Origin: Homalodisca vitripennis
Taxonomy: Eukaryota; Arthropoda; Insecta; Hemiptera; Cicadellidae
DNA length: 64,000 bases
Direction of reading: 5' to 3'
Assembly: GCF_021130785.1 (NCBI RefSeq)
Contig: NC_060207.1
Coordinates: forward strand, 192,966,001-193,030,000
Positions 51,720 to 63,855 of the stretch are shown one piece after another (positions within the stretch are counted from its first letter, which is position 1; each line of letters starts with the position of its first letter). Under the pieces are notes generated by a model that worked only from the letters and a program-made list of their open reading frames with translations, was not told the DNA's origin and ran no database searches. Both the position numbers and the translations under genes were made by a program.

Positions 51720-52290
51720 ATGGATCACCTTCTTAACGTACCAGTCAGCAGCGAAGACCGGGATGTCATGCACACCTGGACAGGGCAGAGCATGATTGAT
51801 GTCCCGTGTGTTGTAAAAACAACTCGTCACGTCAGCACATAGTGTTACAATGAGTATTACTTAAACTGTACTGTGTTGGAGTTTTAAATTTGTAACAAAT
51901 GCAAGGATAAATACTTTTAATAAAATTGAACACAAAAAAATACAGAATTTCATATAAAACATACATTTTTGGAGGGAAGAAAAACTACGTGAATGAAAGT
52001 ATTTGTGAAATTAAATCACGCCTCATATTTTGCTGTACTAGTATCTCATTTACTGAATAGTAGTGTATTGTCATTTACGAACTATAATATGCTATATTAT
52101 ACAGCATTGTACTTTTTGTTATATTTCAATTGTTCACAAAGAAACGGTTACAATATTCGACTTCATGCTGCTACACCATTAAAAAAATATATCAAACTAC
52201 TTACATCTAAATAACTAGAACCACAGAATACTGTACCGGGCGAAACACATACCGGGGGAAGATGTCTGAGGTCGTAATAATCAATACTCG
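51720..52290 (-). repeat. Spacer repeat S2, copy 2
   Basis: Inverse of 37030-37780, in the same order. See that entry for the shared blocks. Confidence 0.8.
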
Positions 52291-52525
52291 AGACTGGAAA
52301 GTTTATATAAAAGTTTAATAACAGCAAGAAACTTACCGCAATACTTTTTGGTAATATACATGAACATAAATGGTATCGGGGGGTTGGCCTAGTGCTAACA
52401 ATGTTATTTAGAATATTTCCTACGAAACTTCATTGTTATTAAAACACTAAAACTTTAAATGAAGACCATGACGTTGAAAAACTTCAAAACAAAGATTTTC
52501 GCAAAATATCTTAGAGGTCAGAGCT

Positions 52526-52635
52526 CAAAAGTTTGTAGGTGAACCCGAAGACGAAGTGAGGAGAAACGAGAAGAATGGAGCAAAAGCTTGTAGGTGAACC
52601 CGAAGACGAAGTGAGGAGAAACGAGAAGAATGGAG
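52526..52635. repeat. 55-bp tandem duplication
   Basis: Two copies starting caaaag(t/c)ttgtaggtgaac, with a single difference. Confidence 0.95.
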
Positions 52636-53999
52636 CTCGAATTCAATGTCGCAGACTAAATACGTGAATTCCTTTCCGGTAGGCGATTGGTCGGCTACAA
52701 AGTTCAATAGAGTATAAATTACTACGGGTACCAATCAGGCTGTCATTTCGCCAAAGACTAAGTTCCAATAACATCGGATAAAATATTAATGGCCAGAAGT
52801 ATGGGGATTAGACAAACGTGTATGCTCAACAATAAAAAGTTTCTTCCGTATTAAAAATGTAATGAGTTTACTGGAAACCTTTGTAGTTTATTGAACATTA
52901 AACATTTTGTGTATCAAATTTAAAATGTTTTCTCTTCATAAATAAAAAGGATTAGAGATGATTCAAAACAAAGATAACATGCGAAAGACATGAAAGACTG
53001 AAATACAGTTTTAATGAACTTTCCAGTAGTCGCGAGTCAGTTTTAAAGATTACATTTTATTAAGAATTCATGGTTTAATAGTAGCTTGCGTCGATTGCTG
53101 TTTTGTATACTTTTTTCTTTGAAAAATTAATAAGGCCTTGTAAACAAATTGTAATTGTACTAAATCTTTCAAACTGGTAGAAATCATTTAAGTTCAAACT
53201 TCCAACTAATACTCTAGAATGTTAAAGTGCTCGGTTAATAGTGGCATTAATAAATAAAAACATGTGCTTTTAGTGCTTTTAAATATGTGTCAAATAAGTA
53301 TTTCAGTAACTACAAACTATTTCTAAGACATATTCAGAGTACTAAAATAGTATTTGTTACTGATGGTTATTTTTTCAATTTTGCTACAACGCAATATTAT
53401 CTTTAATGATTTTCCAATATATTTATTCCTTATTTAACATTTAATACGTAGACTTTTCATTTAAACGAATTTAAAATCTGTGAAAAACCTTTTGCACTCT
53501 GTTGTTGGTTTAATATTTCAAATTCTTCACGGACTCCTGGTGTGCCACTCCCCAGAGCACATTTTATTATTGCTGGTGGGTTATTTATTAATTTATCTAA
53601 CCAGACTCACTCCATGATCAAGTAAATTGCCTGTTTCTATTTTAATGTTCCAAAACTTTTACTAATGCGAATGTTGCTATATCACTTTCCTGTAGTTTTT
53701 CCTTGCGTTCAATTATTTAAACATATAAGAACATTGTTATATGACTATTCAACTGATTAAAACAATTAACGCGACAAATAGTAATAGATGAAACACTGCA
53801 CAGATATATAAATAAAGATAAAGCTTACCTATACTGAAGAATATTTCTACCCTGAAGAGATATTAAATAAATGTAAACGTAATAGGGGAAAATATAGACT
53901 CATAGAAATATCTATAAAATAGTTAACTTTCGACTGAAATTACGTAAGGTATTACGGCTTTACCACAATTTAAATGAAAACGTATCACAACCTACTTTG
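52636..53999. other. Stretch without recognised features
   Basis: AT-rich; no gene supported. Confidence 0.45.
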
Positions 54000-54220
54000 A
54001 ATACACAACTTAAACTAATGCCCAGATTCTCGGATTCCATTGTAGGGTCAAAAGTCATCTTTAACATCAAAGAAGGAAAATAGACCGCATACCAAGCCGC
54101 TTACATACCTTTGTGCTTTATTCTCTTGAATCAACAAAGGCCTTTGAAATGTTACGGAATCATTTCCCTAAACCAAAGTATATTCTTTATATTTAGTCTT
54201 AGTCAAGAGCAAATTTTTAA
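54000..54220 (-). repeat. Spacer repeat S1, copy 2
   Basis: Inverse of 35900-36180. Confidence 0.78.
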
Positions 54221-54360
54221 CTAAATGTAAAATGAAAATATAAAATAGAGGTGAGAGGTACTGGTTACAATAATTCCCTAAAAGACATCACGTTTTTTTT
54301 CCAAAATCTCATTATTTAAAACATAAAAACTAAATTTAATTTGGAATTTCCATAAAAAGA

Positions 54361-55022
54361 TTATGCAACATTTGGTAATCATATTTTCTACTGGTCTTGG
54401 TAAACAGGCATACATTTTGTAAGTAAAACAGTAATTAAAGCATTGGTTAGAAACTCAAAAAGTCAGACATACTTTTTACTCCTCTAAATTAAATATATTC
54501 ATTAGTAAAAGACTGTATGTCTTATTTATTTCATTTTTATTTCAAAAATAATTTTAATAAAATTGTTACATCCTATAGTAGACATGAGAAAAGGTTAGCT
54601 TATTTTTAAAGTGCCCTTATAAAACAGTAGAAGTTTCAGCCTTTGAAACATATAATTGGCTTTAAATACTTTAAAAAACTACGTTAAAGATTATGCAAAA
54701 GTTGGTAATCATATTTTATACTGGTAAAAACTGAATACATTGAAACAGTCATTAATCTTGTAAGCAATACATTAGTTAAAGCATTGGTTAGAATCTCAAA
54801 AAGTTAGACCAACTATTTGTTTGTCACTTATAAAAATTATATATATTTATTAGTTAAAATACTGTATTTCTTATTTGTTTAATTTTATTTTACAAATAAT
54901 TATAATAAAAGTGTTAAATGTAACCTATAGTAGACATGAGAAAAGGTTAGCTTATTTTTAAACTGCCCTTATAAAACAGTAAAAGTTTGTTGCCTATGAA
55001 ACGTATGTTTGGCGTCTAATAC
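54361..55022. repeat. 330-bp direct tandem duplication
   Basis: The two copies begin ttatgcaa at 54361 and 54691. Shared blocks include gttggtaatcatatttt, a taaagcattggttagaa block and a tagtagacatgagaaaaggt block. It is diverged, with a small indel or two. Confidence 0.88.
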
Positions 55023-55135
55023 TGTACGAAACAGCGTTCTAAAGGGTAAGATGTATTAATATAAAGCACGTTTATATTAATTTCAAGCACAAAATTACAT
55101 CTCTTTTTAATCAATATAAGACTACTAAGGGAATG

Positions 55136-55322
55136 AGATTCTACAGGTAGTACACATAAAGTGGGTGAAGTATGAAGCAATTTAACTTTCTAGAGGATCT
55201 TAAGGGTTGAGTAACAATATGACGGTTAAAGCAAAAGACCTGTTGAAAGAGTGGAAAACTCCATTACTCGCTTTCATTAGATTTACTTGAGAAATCCGGC
55301 ACACTGCACTTTCATGGAGTTG
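55136..55322. other. Conserved block CNE-g in copy D
   Basis: Inverse of 12155-12340 and 28220-28404. On the + strand it has frames 55172-55210 (MKQFNFLEDLKG) and 55219-55290 (MTVKAKDLLKEWKT then PLLAFIRFT, stop). The isoleucine codon near the end is ATT here, ATA in B and ATC in A and C. Confidence 0.6.
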
Positions 55323-55604
55323 TTCTTTTTCAGGCAGCATAATTGACGAAATCTTATCGTAAGAACAGCAGATTTAAATAACCCTTTTGAATAGCTAAAT
55401 GAGTTAGTTTAAATCCAAATATAAACAATTTTATAGAGATATTTTTTCTATAACTAAATGAGGTTATAAAATATCAACCAGATTGAAGGCATCTGAATCT
55501 CAGAGGATGATTGTAACTACGGCTTTTTAGTGTTTTTCAATTCAAGAGAGAGATATTGGTGGTTGCATTTTGTTTTTAGTATCCCACTTTCGCCTGTGAT
55601 GCAG

Positions 55605-55830
55605 TAATGTATGTATGATTGCCTCTTGAATTCTCGTACTCGTGACTTGTGCTCGGGACTTGCATCGTGTGCAGTGACAACGCCTGTACTGGATTCCAAG
55701 CAGTTTTGGGGTGTGTTTGAAACCTTTTCTTTACATATTTTCTTCTTTCTGTACTTTATTTCTGTATGTATTAATAACAATTACCTGACGAAGAGGATGG
55801 ATTCCAATCCTTTGATATGTAGTGTTATAC
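55605..55830 (+). repeat. Repeat R3, first copy of an inverted pair
   Basis: Matches the reverse complement of 56030-56260: gcagtgacaacgcctg, a tccaagcag block, a gacgaagaggatggattcca-like block and a tgtgttatac-like end. The tail also resembles the 5270-5330 and 22910-22990 stretches of A and B. Confidence 0.75.
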
Positions 55831-56029
55831 TTTTTTTACAAGGCAAATGCCCGAAAATCCTGTTATTCTTTAAAACCTTCCATCGTCAAAAACAAACTTT
55901 AAACTAAGTATGTTTTGTCCTGGAATTCTTTTAGAAATACTATGGAAGTCTTTGGCATTAAAAACATTTATAAACATTAAGTAGTTATGAATAGCTGTTA
56001 CATCATGGGGAACTCAGGCGATATTATAT

Positions 56030-56260
56030 GTTACAAAATGTATAACACAACGATTCGAGGATTGAGATCTATCCTCCTCATCTGATGAGTAAATGGTACA
56101 CGTTACAACAGAAAGAAATGAAAAAAGGAGAAAAACATCGGTCAAATATGCCCGAAACCTGCTTGGAGTCTTGCAGGAGAAAACGCACCCAGGCGTTGTC
56201 ACTACACAGGATGCGAGCCACGAGCAGAAAAAGTTAAGGGCACGATCACAGGTCACATCA
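56030..56260 (-). repeat. Repeat R3, second copy (inverted)
   Basis: Inverse of 55605-55830. A third tail-like piece follows at 56285-56395 (ttccatcgtcaataacaaac). Confidence 0.75.
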
Positions 56261-56486
56261 GCTTAGGCGAGGTATTGTACTATTTTGAAGAGGATATTTT
56301 TATCATACGTAACGATTGCAAATGTCCGAAATCCTATTATACTTTCAAATTTTCCATCGTCAATAACAAACTTTTAACAACGATCAGAGGAAGTTTAGAA
56401 AAATATTATACTATCCATATATTTTATACATCCTTTTAAACGTATTGATTAAAAATAGCTCACAAAATATAGAAAGACGAATGAAG

Positions 56487-56581
56487 TATGGAGTAATAAG
56501 GCCAGCTGTTGACCGCACAGATGTGTTTGATGGAACAAAGCCAGTAGCAACCAATAGAGACTGTCCCATTCTGTCGTGATA
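56487..56581. other. Near-identical conserved block CNE-d in copy D
   Basis: Inverse of 8512-8606 with one mismatch in 95 bp. On the + strand an ATG at 56481 opens a 32-codon frame (MKYGVIRPAVDRTD then VFDGTKPVATNRDCPILS) ending in TGA at 56577-56579. Copy A has the same frame without that ATG. On the other strand the block lies inside a 114-codon open frame (56411-56755) that copy A does not keep. Confidence 0.7.
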
Positions 56582-57469
56582 CACACACGTGGTGTATATT
56601 GAAATCATTTTCATGAAACGGTTTAGCCAGAAATCAGTCGAATTCTGCAGCAAAGAAATAAAGTAAATTTTGTCAACGATATCATATAGATGAGCTATTG
56701 CTTTTAATATAGTAGTAATGTCCGAGTATTGGAGAGTAAAATATGTGTCGATCATAGCTTATATACATTTAGCATTATTATAATGTGTGTGTGTCTAAGA
56801 AAACTATTCTTTAGCTTCGGCATATTTGGTTAATAGAACAATATCAAGATTACCGTTTGCGGCAATGGAGATATATAATTTCAATTTAACGTTTACCAGT
56901 GAGTATGTTTACGTTTTTTTCCAAATTTTCACCTACTTTATCAAAAATTGGAACTGAAAATAGATAAACTAGAATAAAATTTGTTTTCTATTATAAAAAA
57001 AATTGAATTCAAGTCGGTATGTTAAGGCAGCAAATCATTAGCCTGAGGTCTCCAGTGATACTTCAACAACACATTTTTTATTACTTTATGATTGCTGGAC
57101 TAAAAGGTCTTGTTTTTAAAATTTTTGTAAATACAACATAAATTTGTTAAACAGTTTAGGTTTCTATTGGTTTTAGTATGGTATGATTTAGTCCTTGTGT
57201 CGGAAGGTAACTGACTAATAGTCAGCCTCGTAAGAAAATTTAGGTTAAAACGGTAGCCCCTTGGTTTCCTGCAGAGTATCTTACAGAAAACCCTGAATTG
57301 CCAACACTACGAAAAACTAAATTACCACGGTAATGTATTACATAAATTGCCCTACTAATATTTTCCCACAATTTTTCATGAGTTTACCGTGTTTTAGTAA
57401 AAACTATGACGATCAAATTTTGTTACGCAATGTGACTGAAACCAGGTCGGCCAGTATGGCGAGCACTGG

Positions 57470-57829
57470 CTATAATCGCCCTATTCCGGTGGTGAGGACT
57501 GTAATCCTTCTAAAACTGACAAAATTTAACTGTAACCAAGGTCTGTATATATTTATAAAAATACTTAGATTATCTGTTCGTTCAATCATTTCATTGTTTT
57601 CTAAAAAAGATACAATAGGTTTATGGTAACTGAAATAAGAAATAAAAATGTTTGATTGAAATTTATCTAAATATCGTATAAAAACAGCATCGATAGTCGT
57701 TTTATACTTTGTTGTACTGACTTTTCGATCATTAGACATAGTCAAACCTAATGTTTCATTCAAAAATTCAATTAATGATAAATTTTTGTCATCTGCGAAG
57801 TTAATATTAAAGTCTCCGCTTAATATCAA
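57470..57829 (-). pseudogene. Endonuclease/exonuclease/phosphatase-type endonuclease fragment of a retroelement or Helentron
   Basis: About 75 residues resemble the C-terminal half of an APE-like (EEP) endonuclease of the kind used by non-LTR retrotransposons to nick target DNA. Similar domains are fused after the helicase in Helentron-type Helitrons. Visible motifs: GDFNINF (about residues 5-11), TTIDAVF (44-50) and SYFSYHKPI (64-72). In the usual EEP SDH motif the middle position is aspartate; here it is tyrosine. The frame starts at TTG just after a stop and loses resemblance after about residue 80, so it is truncated at both ends. No reverse transcriptase or helicase is adjacent. It sits in extra sequence that copies A and B lack. 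Confidence 0.7.
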
Positions 57830-58689
57830 TGTTTAAAAATATATTCGTTGTTTTCATTATTCATTTATCTGTATAAACATATTAATATGTTTCATACTCA
57901 CTTTTATACTGAAGTCAATGAATTTAAATTCAATAAATAAACAGTAATCCTTCAATTAAATAATTACAATAATAGTCAAATTAAAAATTCACTTAAATAA
58001 ACAAAATCCAGTACACACAAGTTGAACTTCCCACGTGGTCAATTTAACTTTACTTATGTATTCTACACTCTAATACTTAATGTACAACGCGTCACATTTA
58101 CAATTACAGATGTACTGCTACTATAACGTATTGTTGACGTGACTCACAAAATTATACTTATCCAAAAAGCGTCCAACGCGCACATAATACAGTCAGAAAT
58201 AGTCGATGTATTAGTGTATACGTGTACACAGGCTACTGCGCGTGCGCTAGTCTGGCTCTCCATAGCTATAGATATACTATTATCATTAGCATATTACATT
58301 GCGTAGATTTAGTATTAGGCGTTTAATATATCATAAATAGCACAAAGTGACTAAAATAGAATAAACAAATTTTCCAAAGATTATTAACGTTTCCATGGAA
58401 ACCACTTTAGCATGTCGGTGACGCGAACCGAGGATTTTACCCTCTACCAAAACGCTCAACGCGCCTAAAGAAGTTTTCACTTCAATAAGTAATTTAATAT
58501 ATAAAATATAACTTATATCAGTTTTTACCACGTATTCATGTAAAATTTTGTTATTAGAAGGTTATATGATGAAAAAAATTAAAATGCTTCAATTTAAGGG
58601 CAAATTCTAAATTAAGAAAAGAATTAATTTACAGCTAATATTTTGTTACATTCATCATAACATGAAAGCAGTGCTTTTGCAATCAGTAA

Positions 58690-58860
58690 CTTTCTGTATT
58701 AACATCACGTTCTGATGCTCGACGGGACTGTTACTGTCGAATATCGTTTGGTGTTTTTGTTATTGCTTCAGTAGCTTGGAATTATTACTTCTTATGTGTA
58801 TCAATGAAATTGGGAGTTATTTTTCCGTCACCCAGTGTTGCATAATATGTAGTAAATCGT
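58690..58860. other. Conserved block CNE-c in copy D
   Basis: Inverse of 7500-7690 and 23880-24040; the long shared run around ttctgtcaccc/ttccgtcacccagtgttg is clearest against copy B. Confidence 0.6.
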
Positions 58861-61464
58861 ATCAATTCTAATACTTAAATTATGTGTGAGTTTATAATAA
58901 CATAAATAAAAATAAAACAAAATGCATACCTACATTTTAATAAAAATAGTTTGGCACTACAAAACCTAATACAAAATGACTTTGTATTTAGAATTCAAAA
59001 TTTAATTAACATATTTTATATATGCCGAAACACAGTGCAACAAAATCAATGTTAAATATTATTTATGACAAATACGTTACTTTCGTAAATCGATGAAAAA
59101 GTAGTAGATGAAAAATAATCTCTTTTTTGTATTTAATAGTAAAAATTACTAAATACTTTAAAAGTTTTATAATGACAATTATATTTCTACAAATAATTAG
59201 GGATCTATATATTGATGCACCAATTGATAAATATTCATAGCATAAGTTCCTAAATATGATAAAATTGTTACAGTTAGTAACATAATTAATTGTGTAAGGG
59301 CTAGGTTCAAACAAAATCTGGAGTTATATATTACTAGAAATCAAGTTATATATTACATGAAAAGAAAATTTTCATGTACATAAGGATCAGTTTTAGATAA
59401 AAGCCAGATTTGGTTTGTTTAAAGATTTCACACAAACGTTAGAAATAAACTGGGATTTAAACTTTTTACTAATTAATATTTTTTAATATTTACCTTTATT
59501 TTGATAATAATTGTTATGTATTAAAGGTTAATGGATGAATGACAAGCACAATATAATAACTGATATCTCTTGTGATTTTTATCAAAATTAAGTTTTAGAA
59601 AATACAATTATAAACTATATAAGTTAGTGATGAGTATTGTACATATATTCCGTACACCATAAAAATATTATATGTTTTAAGTAGTGAAAATAAAATGAAA
59701 AGCGGGAAGGGTTTCTTTGGTTAAAGTTAGTTATTGACGCTGTAATATTTGAAAGAATAATATTATTTTGGACATTTTCCATCGTTATACGTTACATTAC
59801 AGTGTAGAGTTATACATTTTGTAACATATAATAATGGCAGTGAATTAGGAAAGGAAGAAGAAGTAAAAGGCCAATGGTTTTTTATCATTAGTATATGTAA
59901 TATGATGATTTCAATGTGGAAACAAATATGATTTAATTGACCTTATCGCTGTTATGATGCAAAGAGAGCGTTGTGGCTTATATTATTATAACATTAGTAA
60001 TAACGCTATATATAAGGTGTGGTTTAACCAGCTCCTCTATTGTTAGTATACTGTGGTTCCCAATAGCTTATTATAATATGCACCTGAATTGGTATGTTTC
60101 ATTAACCGCAGGTGCTGCAGAGAATATAGAGAAAAGAAAAGAAATTATTTGTTTTCATAACCTGCACCAGGCAAACAATTGATCAGAGTCCAATAAACCA
60201 AATAGAGTAGGCTTTCTATTTCCCATTAAAATCAACCGCCCATCGCATTAAAAAAAACTTTCCAGGAATACTTAATCACACTTCACTTGATTGCACGTCT
60301 CTTTATTTTCAACGTGTTTATGTTTTGTTTGTGAGTTGTACGAGCTTCAGTACTACGAGTATGGCGATTGGCGTCTAAAGTGGATGAGTATATAATTATA
60401 AGTAAACTTCATTTGCCTATTACCGTATATATTATAATTTCTATTGTGTTACTATCAATCAAATAACAGCAATGATTTTACCTGTCTGATGTTTTTTGTA
60501 CTGTTTCTGGTTTTAACAAACTTTATATTATTCTACCTTAGCCCGATTCAGTATCCTGGACCTCATTCAGTGAACTGAAATAGAATATTCTAAATTTATA
60601 GAATATTCTAGATAAATATTTCTAGATAAATATTCTTAATGAAACTTTGGTAAACTATATTTAGATACAAGTTAATACTGTAAGAAAAGCAGTGAGGTGA
60701 CTACTCTTTAATGACAAATTTAATCATTAATAAAAAAAATTATTAAAGAGTAAGGTATTTAATTATTCAATTTTGAGGATACATATTATCTGCTGGTACC
60801 AATAACCTCTTTTAGGTGAATTTTTTAGGTTCAATATTCCAATATTATATATGGACAACTAAATGAGATCAAGAATCATATAAAATGTAAAATTTTGTAA
60901 CAGTCACTGCTGTTGTATTTAGAAAATCAATGTGTCTCAGATATGTCAGACATTTGTAATGTATGTTCTAAGCTCAAACAATAGTGACAATAACTGTATC
61001 TCTGTTATGTCCATATTGAGTGTTCACACGTCTGACATAACTGATGACTAATGTTTGCTCCATGTCAAGACCAGACTCCCACGCGTGTCTGAATATGATT
61101 GATAATTGCTTGTCCTAAGAGTTGCATTCACTAGTAATATTGAACTATCCACAGCTATATAGATATACATAAGATGTTGTTAATTGAAACATAATACTGT
61201 TAATTTTATTTATTGAGAACTACTAAATTTAAATTATTTGCTTTTGGTGTTAATTGTGTTTTAATATTTCAGAATAATATACTACACTCGTAATATTCAT
61301 AATTCATAATAGTCTAGGGGCCTGGAACGAATATGGATTGTATAAGCTCACAAGTTTATTTTCTTCAAATCTATAAAAAAGTTCCACAAAAAAAATTGTT
61401 TTTCAGTTACTCTGTAATTAGTTGAAATGGGAATAAGAGGTTTTAAAAAGGCTAAACATTAAAC

Positions 61465-62174
61465 CAGGGCTGCCCAACCTACGGTCCGCGGGCCGAATCC
61501 GGCCCGCGAGTCAGTTTTATGTGGCCCGCCTTGTTGCCAAAACAACCAAATTTGTTTACAAGCATTTGAAATATTAAATAAATACAAATTTTGAGAACCA
61601 AGCAGTCCAGCCGATTTCACGTAGAACGAGCCCTATTCATTTGGTGGAGTATGAGTGTTGAAAGAAGTAAAGTAGTTGCAGACAGATTTCACTGACTACG
61701 GTGGCGGCTGCCGGCTGGCGAATAGAGCGCGCGTAAAGCACGGCACAGCGCGCGGTGCGGCGACGTAACCCCTACCCAACTCAAGGTCACCACTCGCCAC
61801 GTAATTTGTATGTCCTAGTATCCTAGTAGGATTAATTAAAATCAATGTATTAAATTTATTGGTGACTTTTTTATTGCTCCCTCAGAATTAGAGCAAACAT
61901 CCAAAAGTCTGGGTTTACATTTATTTCTACTAAAAGAACCTAAAAACATAATATATTATAAACCTTTACCTAACAACTAATAAATAATAAGAAATTACAA
62001 TAATCAGGAAACAAGGGCCAAATAACCTTAAAACTCATATTTTGCACAAGATTTCTGGAACAAACCCCGGGCAATACGTTTTGTTTGGGGTTCCAAATCC
62101 CCTGGGATGTTGGCCCGCCTGGCCATAAAGGCTTTACAATGTGGCCTTTGGGTAAAAAAGGTTGGGCACCTCTG
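61465..62174. mobile_element. Non-autonomous hAT-type element (710 bp)
   Basis: A perfect 8-bp target duplication CATTAAAC (61457-61464 and 62175-62182) flanks inverted ends CAGGGCTGCCCAACCT and, read from the other side, CAGAGGTGCCCAACCT. 8-bp duplications and CAG.G-type ends are hAT hallmarks. Subterminal copies of ggcccgc lie near both ends. The interior (about 61690-61800) is GC-rich with cgcgcg words and has no transposase frame, so it depends on an autonomous partner. Confidence 0.93.
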
Positions 62175-62182
62175 CATTAAAC

Positions 62183-63744
62183 AATAGTTTATTTCTAACG
62201 CCACTTGTTTTGCTTGAAACGCTTAAAACCAACCGTCAGATACTTTGGTAAAAGAGCGTATAAATGTTAAAGGAGCGTAATCTAACCATTTACAGATCTT
62301 GAAAGTGTTTGATTTCTTAAACTTTGACTTTGATGACAACTAGACGTAAGAGTATAGAGTTGGTTTATGTATCCAAGAAATATTGAAACTATATATGATG
62401 AGCATACACAGTTAATAAATTGCCAGTAGCGTTAAAGGTTCCTTTAACAGCAGCTACCTGTATTCCAAAATGTGACAAATGAAAGGTACGTAATGAGCTT
62501 ATCCAAAAGTCACCATAAATGTCAGTGTTATTTCTCTATTGGTTATTCACACGTCTGACATAACTGATGATTAACGTTTGCTCGTGTCAATTGCAGACCC
62601 ATATATGGTTAATATGATTGGTGTTTGTTAAATGATAAACAGTATATTCATTATGGTATAAAACTCAAGCATAATTATACAATATCGTGTAGCAACGTAT
62701 CATAAAACACAGTAATAATAAAGCTTACAGTTAATTGTAATAACAAATATACACATCAATAAGCAACACTTCTTTAATATATTTATATTCATAAAAAATA
62801 AATCCTGAGTTTCATATACTTATGCATAACAATTTGGTTCACACTAATGTTTAAGTAGTTAGGGAATGAATACAGCATTAGTAAAATATTTAATATTTTG
62901 AAGACACCTGACACGGTTGTTCAAAAGCAAAACAGTTTTACGAGACCCCAAGGACTCATTACAATGATAAACGTACAACAATTTGGGAACTAACATAACA
63001 AAAGTACTCTGGGGTGATGGATAGTTTTAAACAATATTGTTGAATAAATTATATAAATATTTTTAATCGTTCATAAACTTTTGAGTTGTGTAATACTATA
63101 CGTACATTGATAACAGAAGATTAAATAAATAACGCATTAAGTGCCAAAATTTGTTAATTATTTTATTGAGTATATCCTTGAATGAATTAAATCCCTAAAT
63201 TCCTGAGTATGTTGGCACTGGGACATGTATGTGCTATGCGCCAAATTCATGAAGTAGTTAGAAAATTCAAAAGACTGTACCATGGACTATAATGTACCAA
63301 AACCCTAACCTACACTACGGGCCCAGGTCGTTTTTGTGGTTATTTTATCGTGTTTACAATTTAAATATAAGCAAGATACAACTTTTACTATGGAAAACGT
63401 ATTTCGTTAAATTCTTCAAAAATATTTACCCAGATTGGGTATTTTCTAACTTGAAAAATATATCTCGTTTTTATTAACATGATTAAAAGACGAGTGAGTG
63501 TACAAATTATTTCCAATAAAATATCAGTGCAGATTCTAATTGAGCATATGATATTTCCCATCAAACAATTTAACGAATAGTGAACAATTTAAGACTATTT
63601 GAATAATATAAAGGACTACTATGTGCGTTGTGTGTATAGTTGTATGCGCTTCTTTAGTTAATTAATGTTAACATAGTTATTACATGACCTAGAGTTCATT
63701 CATTCATTTTGATTGAAGATTCCATGTGAAACAAACACAAAGAA
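62183..63744. other. Spacer between fragment E and copy D; no gene supported
   Basis: Contains the inverted 18.7-kb-type motif (62535-62610). The small + strand frame near 63292-63477 has no recognisable features. Confidence 0.5.
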
Positions 63745-63855
63745 TACTGTACTAGTGAAGTAAACCACAAAGAGTACGGTTCGTGTGTGTCATCTGCAGT
63801 TCTGTATACCTGTGGCTCTAGAGTAGAGCTGACTGTATTGGTTCCATTCTAACAA
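62535..63855 (-). repeat. Macro-repeat fragment E (end of another inverted unit)
   Basis: It has a single 145-bp-type unit (63745-63855, inverse of 17430-17560) and, about 1.3 kb on, the inverse of 18745-18835 at 62535-62610, the same spacing as after copy A. The rest of this unit should lie to the right of the window. Confidence 0.72.

Larger units (their letters stand above)
55136..61090 (-). repeat. Macro-repeat unit, copy D (inverted)
   Basis: Running leftwards it matches the unit from its start: 61008-61090 (A 3771-3855), 60540-60580 (B 21920-21960), 60100-60250 (A 4520-4780), 59870-60060 (A 4800-5000), 58690-58860 (A 7500-7690), 56487-56581 (A 8512-8606), 55136-55322 (A 12155-12340). 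The later part of the unit is missing, and the B-C type spacer (S1, S2) follows at 54.2-51.7 kb. About 1.2 kb extra around 57.0-58.5 kb contains the endonuclease fragment. Confidence 0.8.

Noticed and set aside
35900..54220. Inverted symmetry as an assembly fold-back artefact
   Set aside because: The arms differ by many substitutions and indels, so they are old paralogs rather than the same molecule read twice.
56411..56755. 114-codon - strand frame over the 95-bp conserved block
   Set aside because: Copy A has a stop within the equivalent frame (TGA in cacgactgaatg) and another soon after the block, so the long frame is not conserved.
60577..60640. Repeated gaatattct, resembling heat-shock elements (nGAAnnTTCn)
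   Set aside because: Such motifs arise easily in AT-rich palindromic DNA, and no promoter or gene is nearby.
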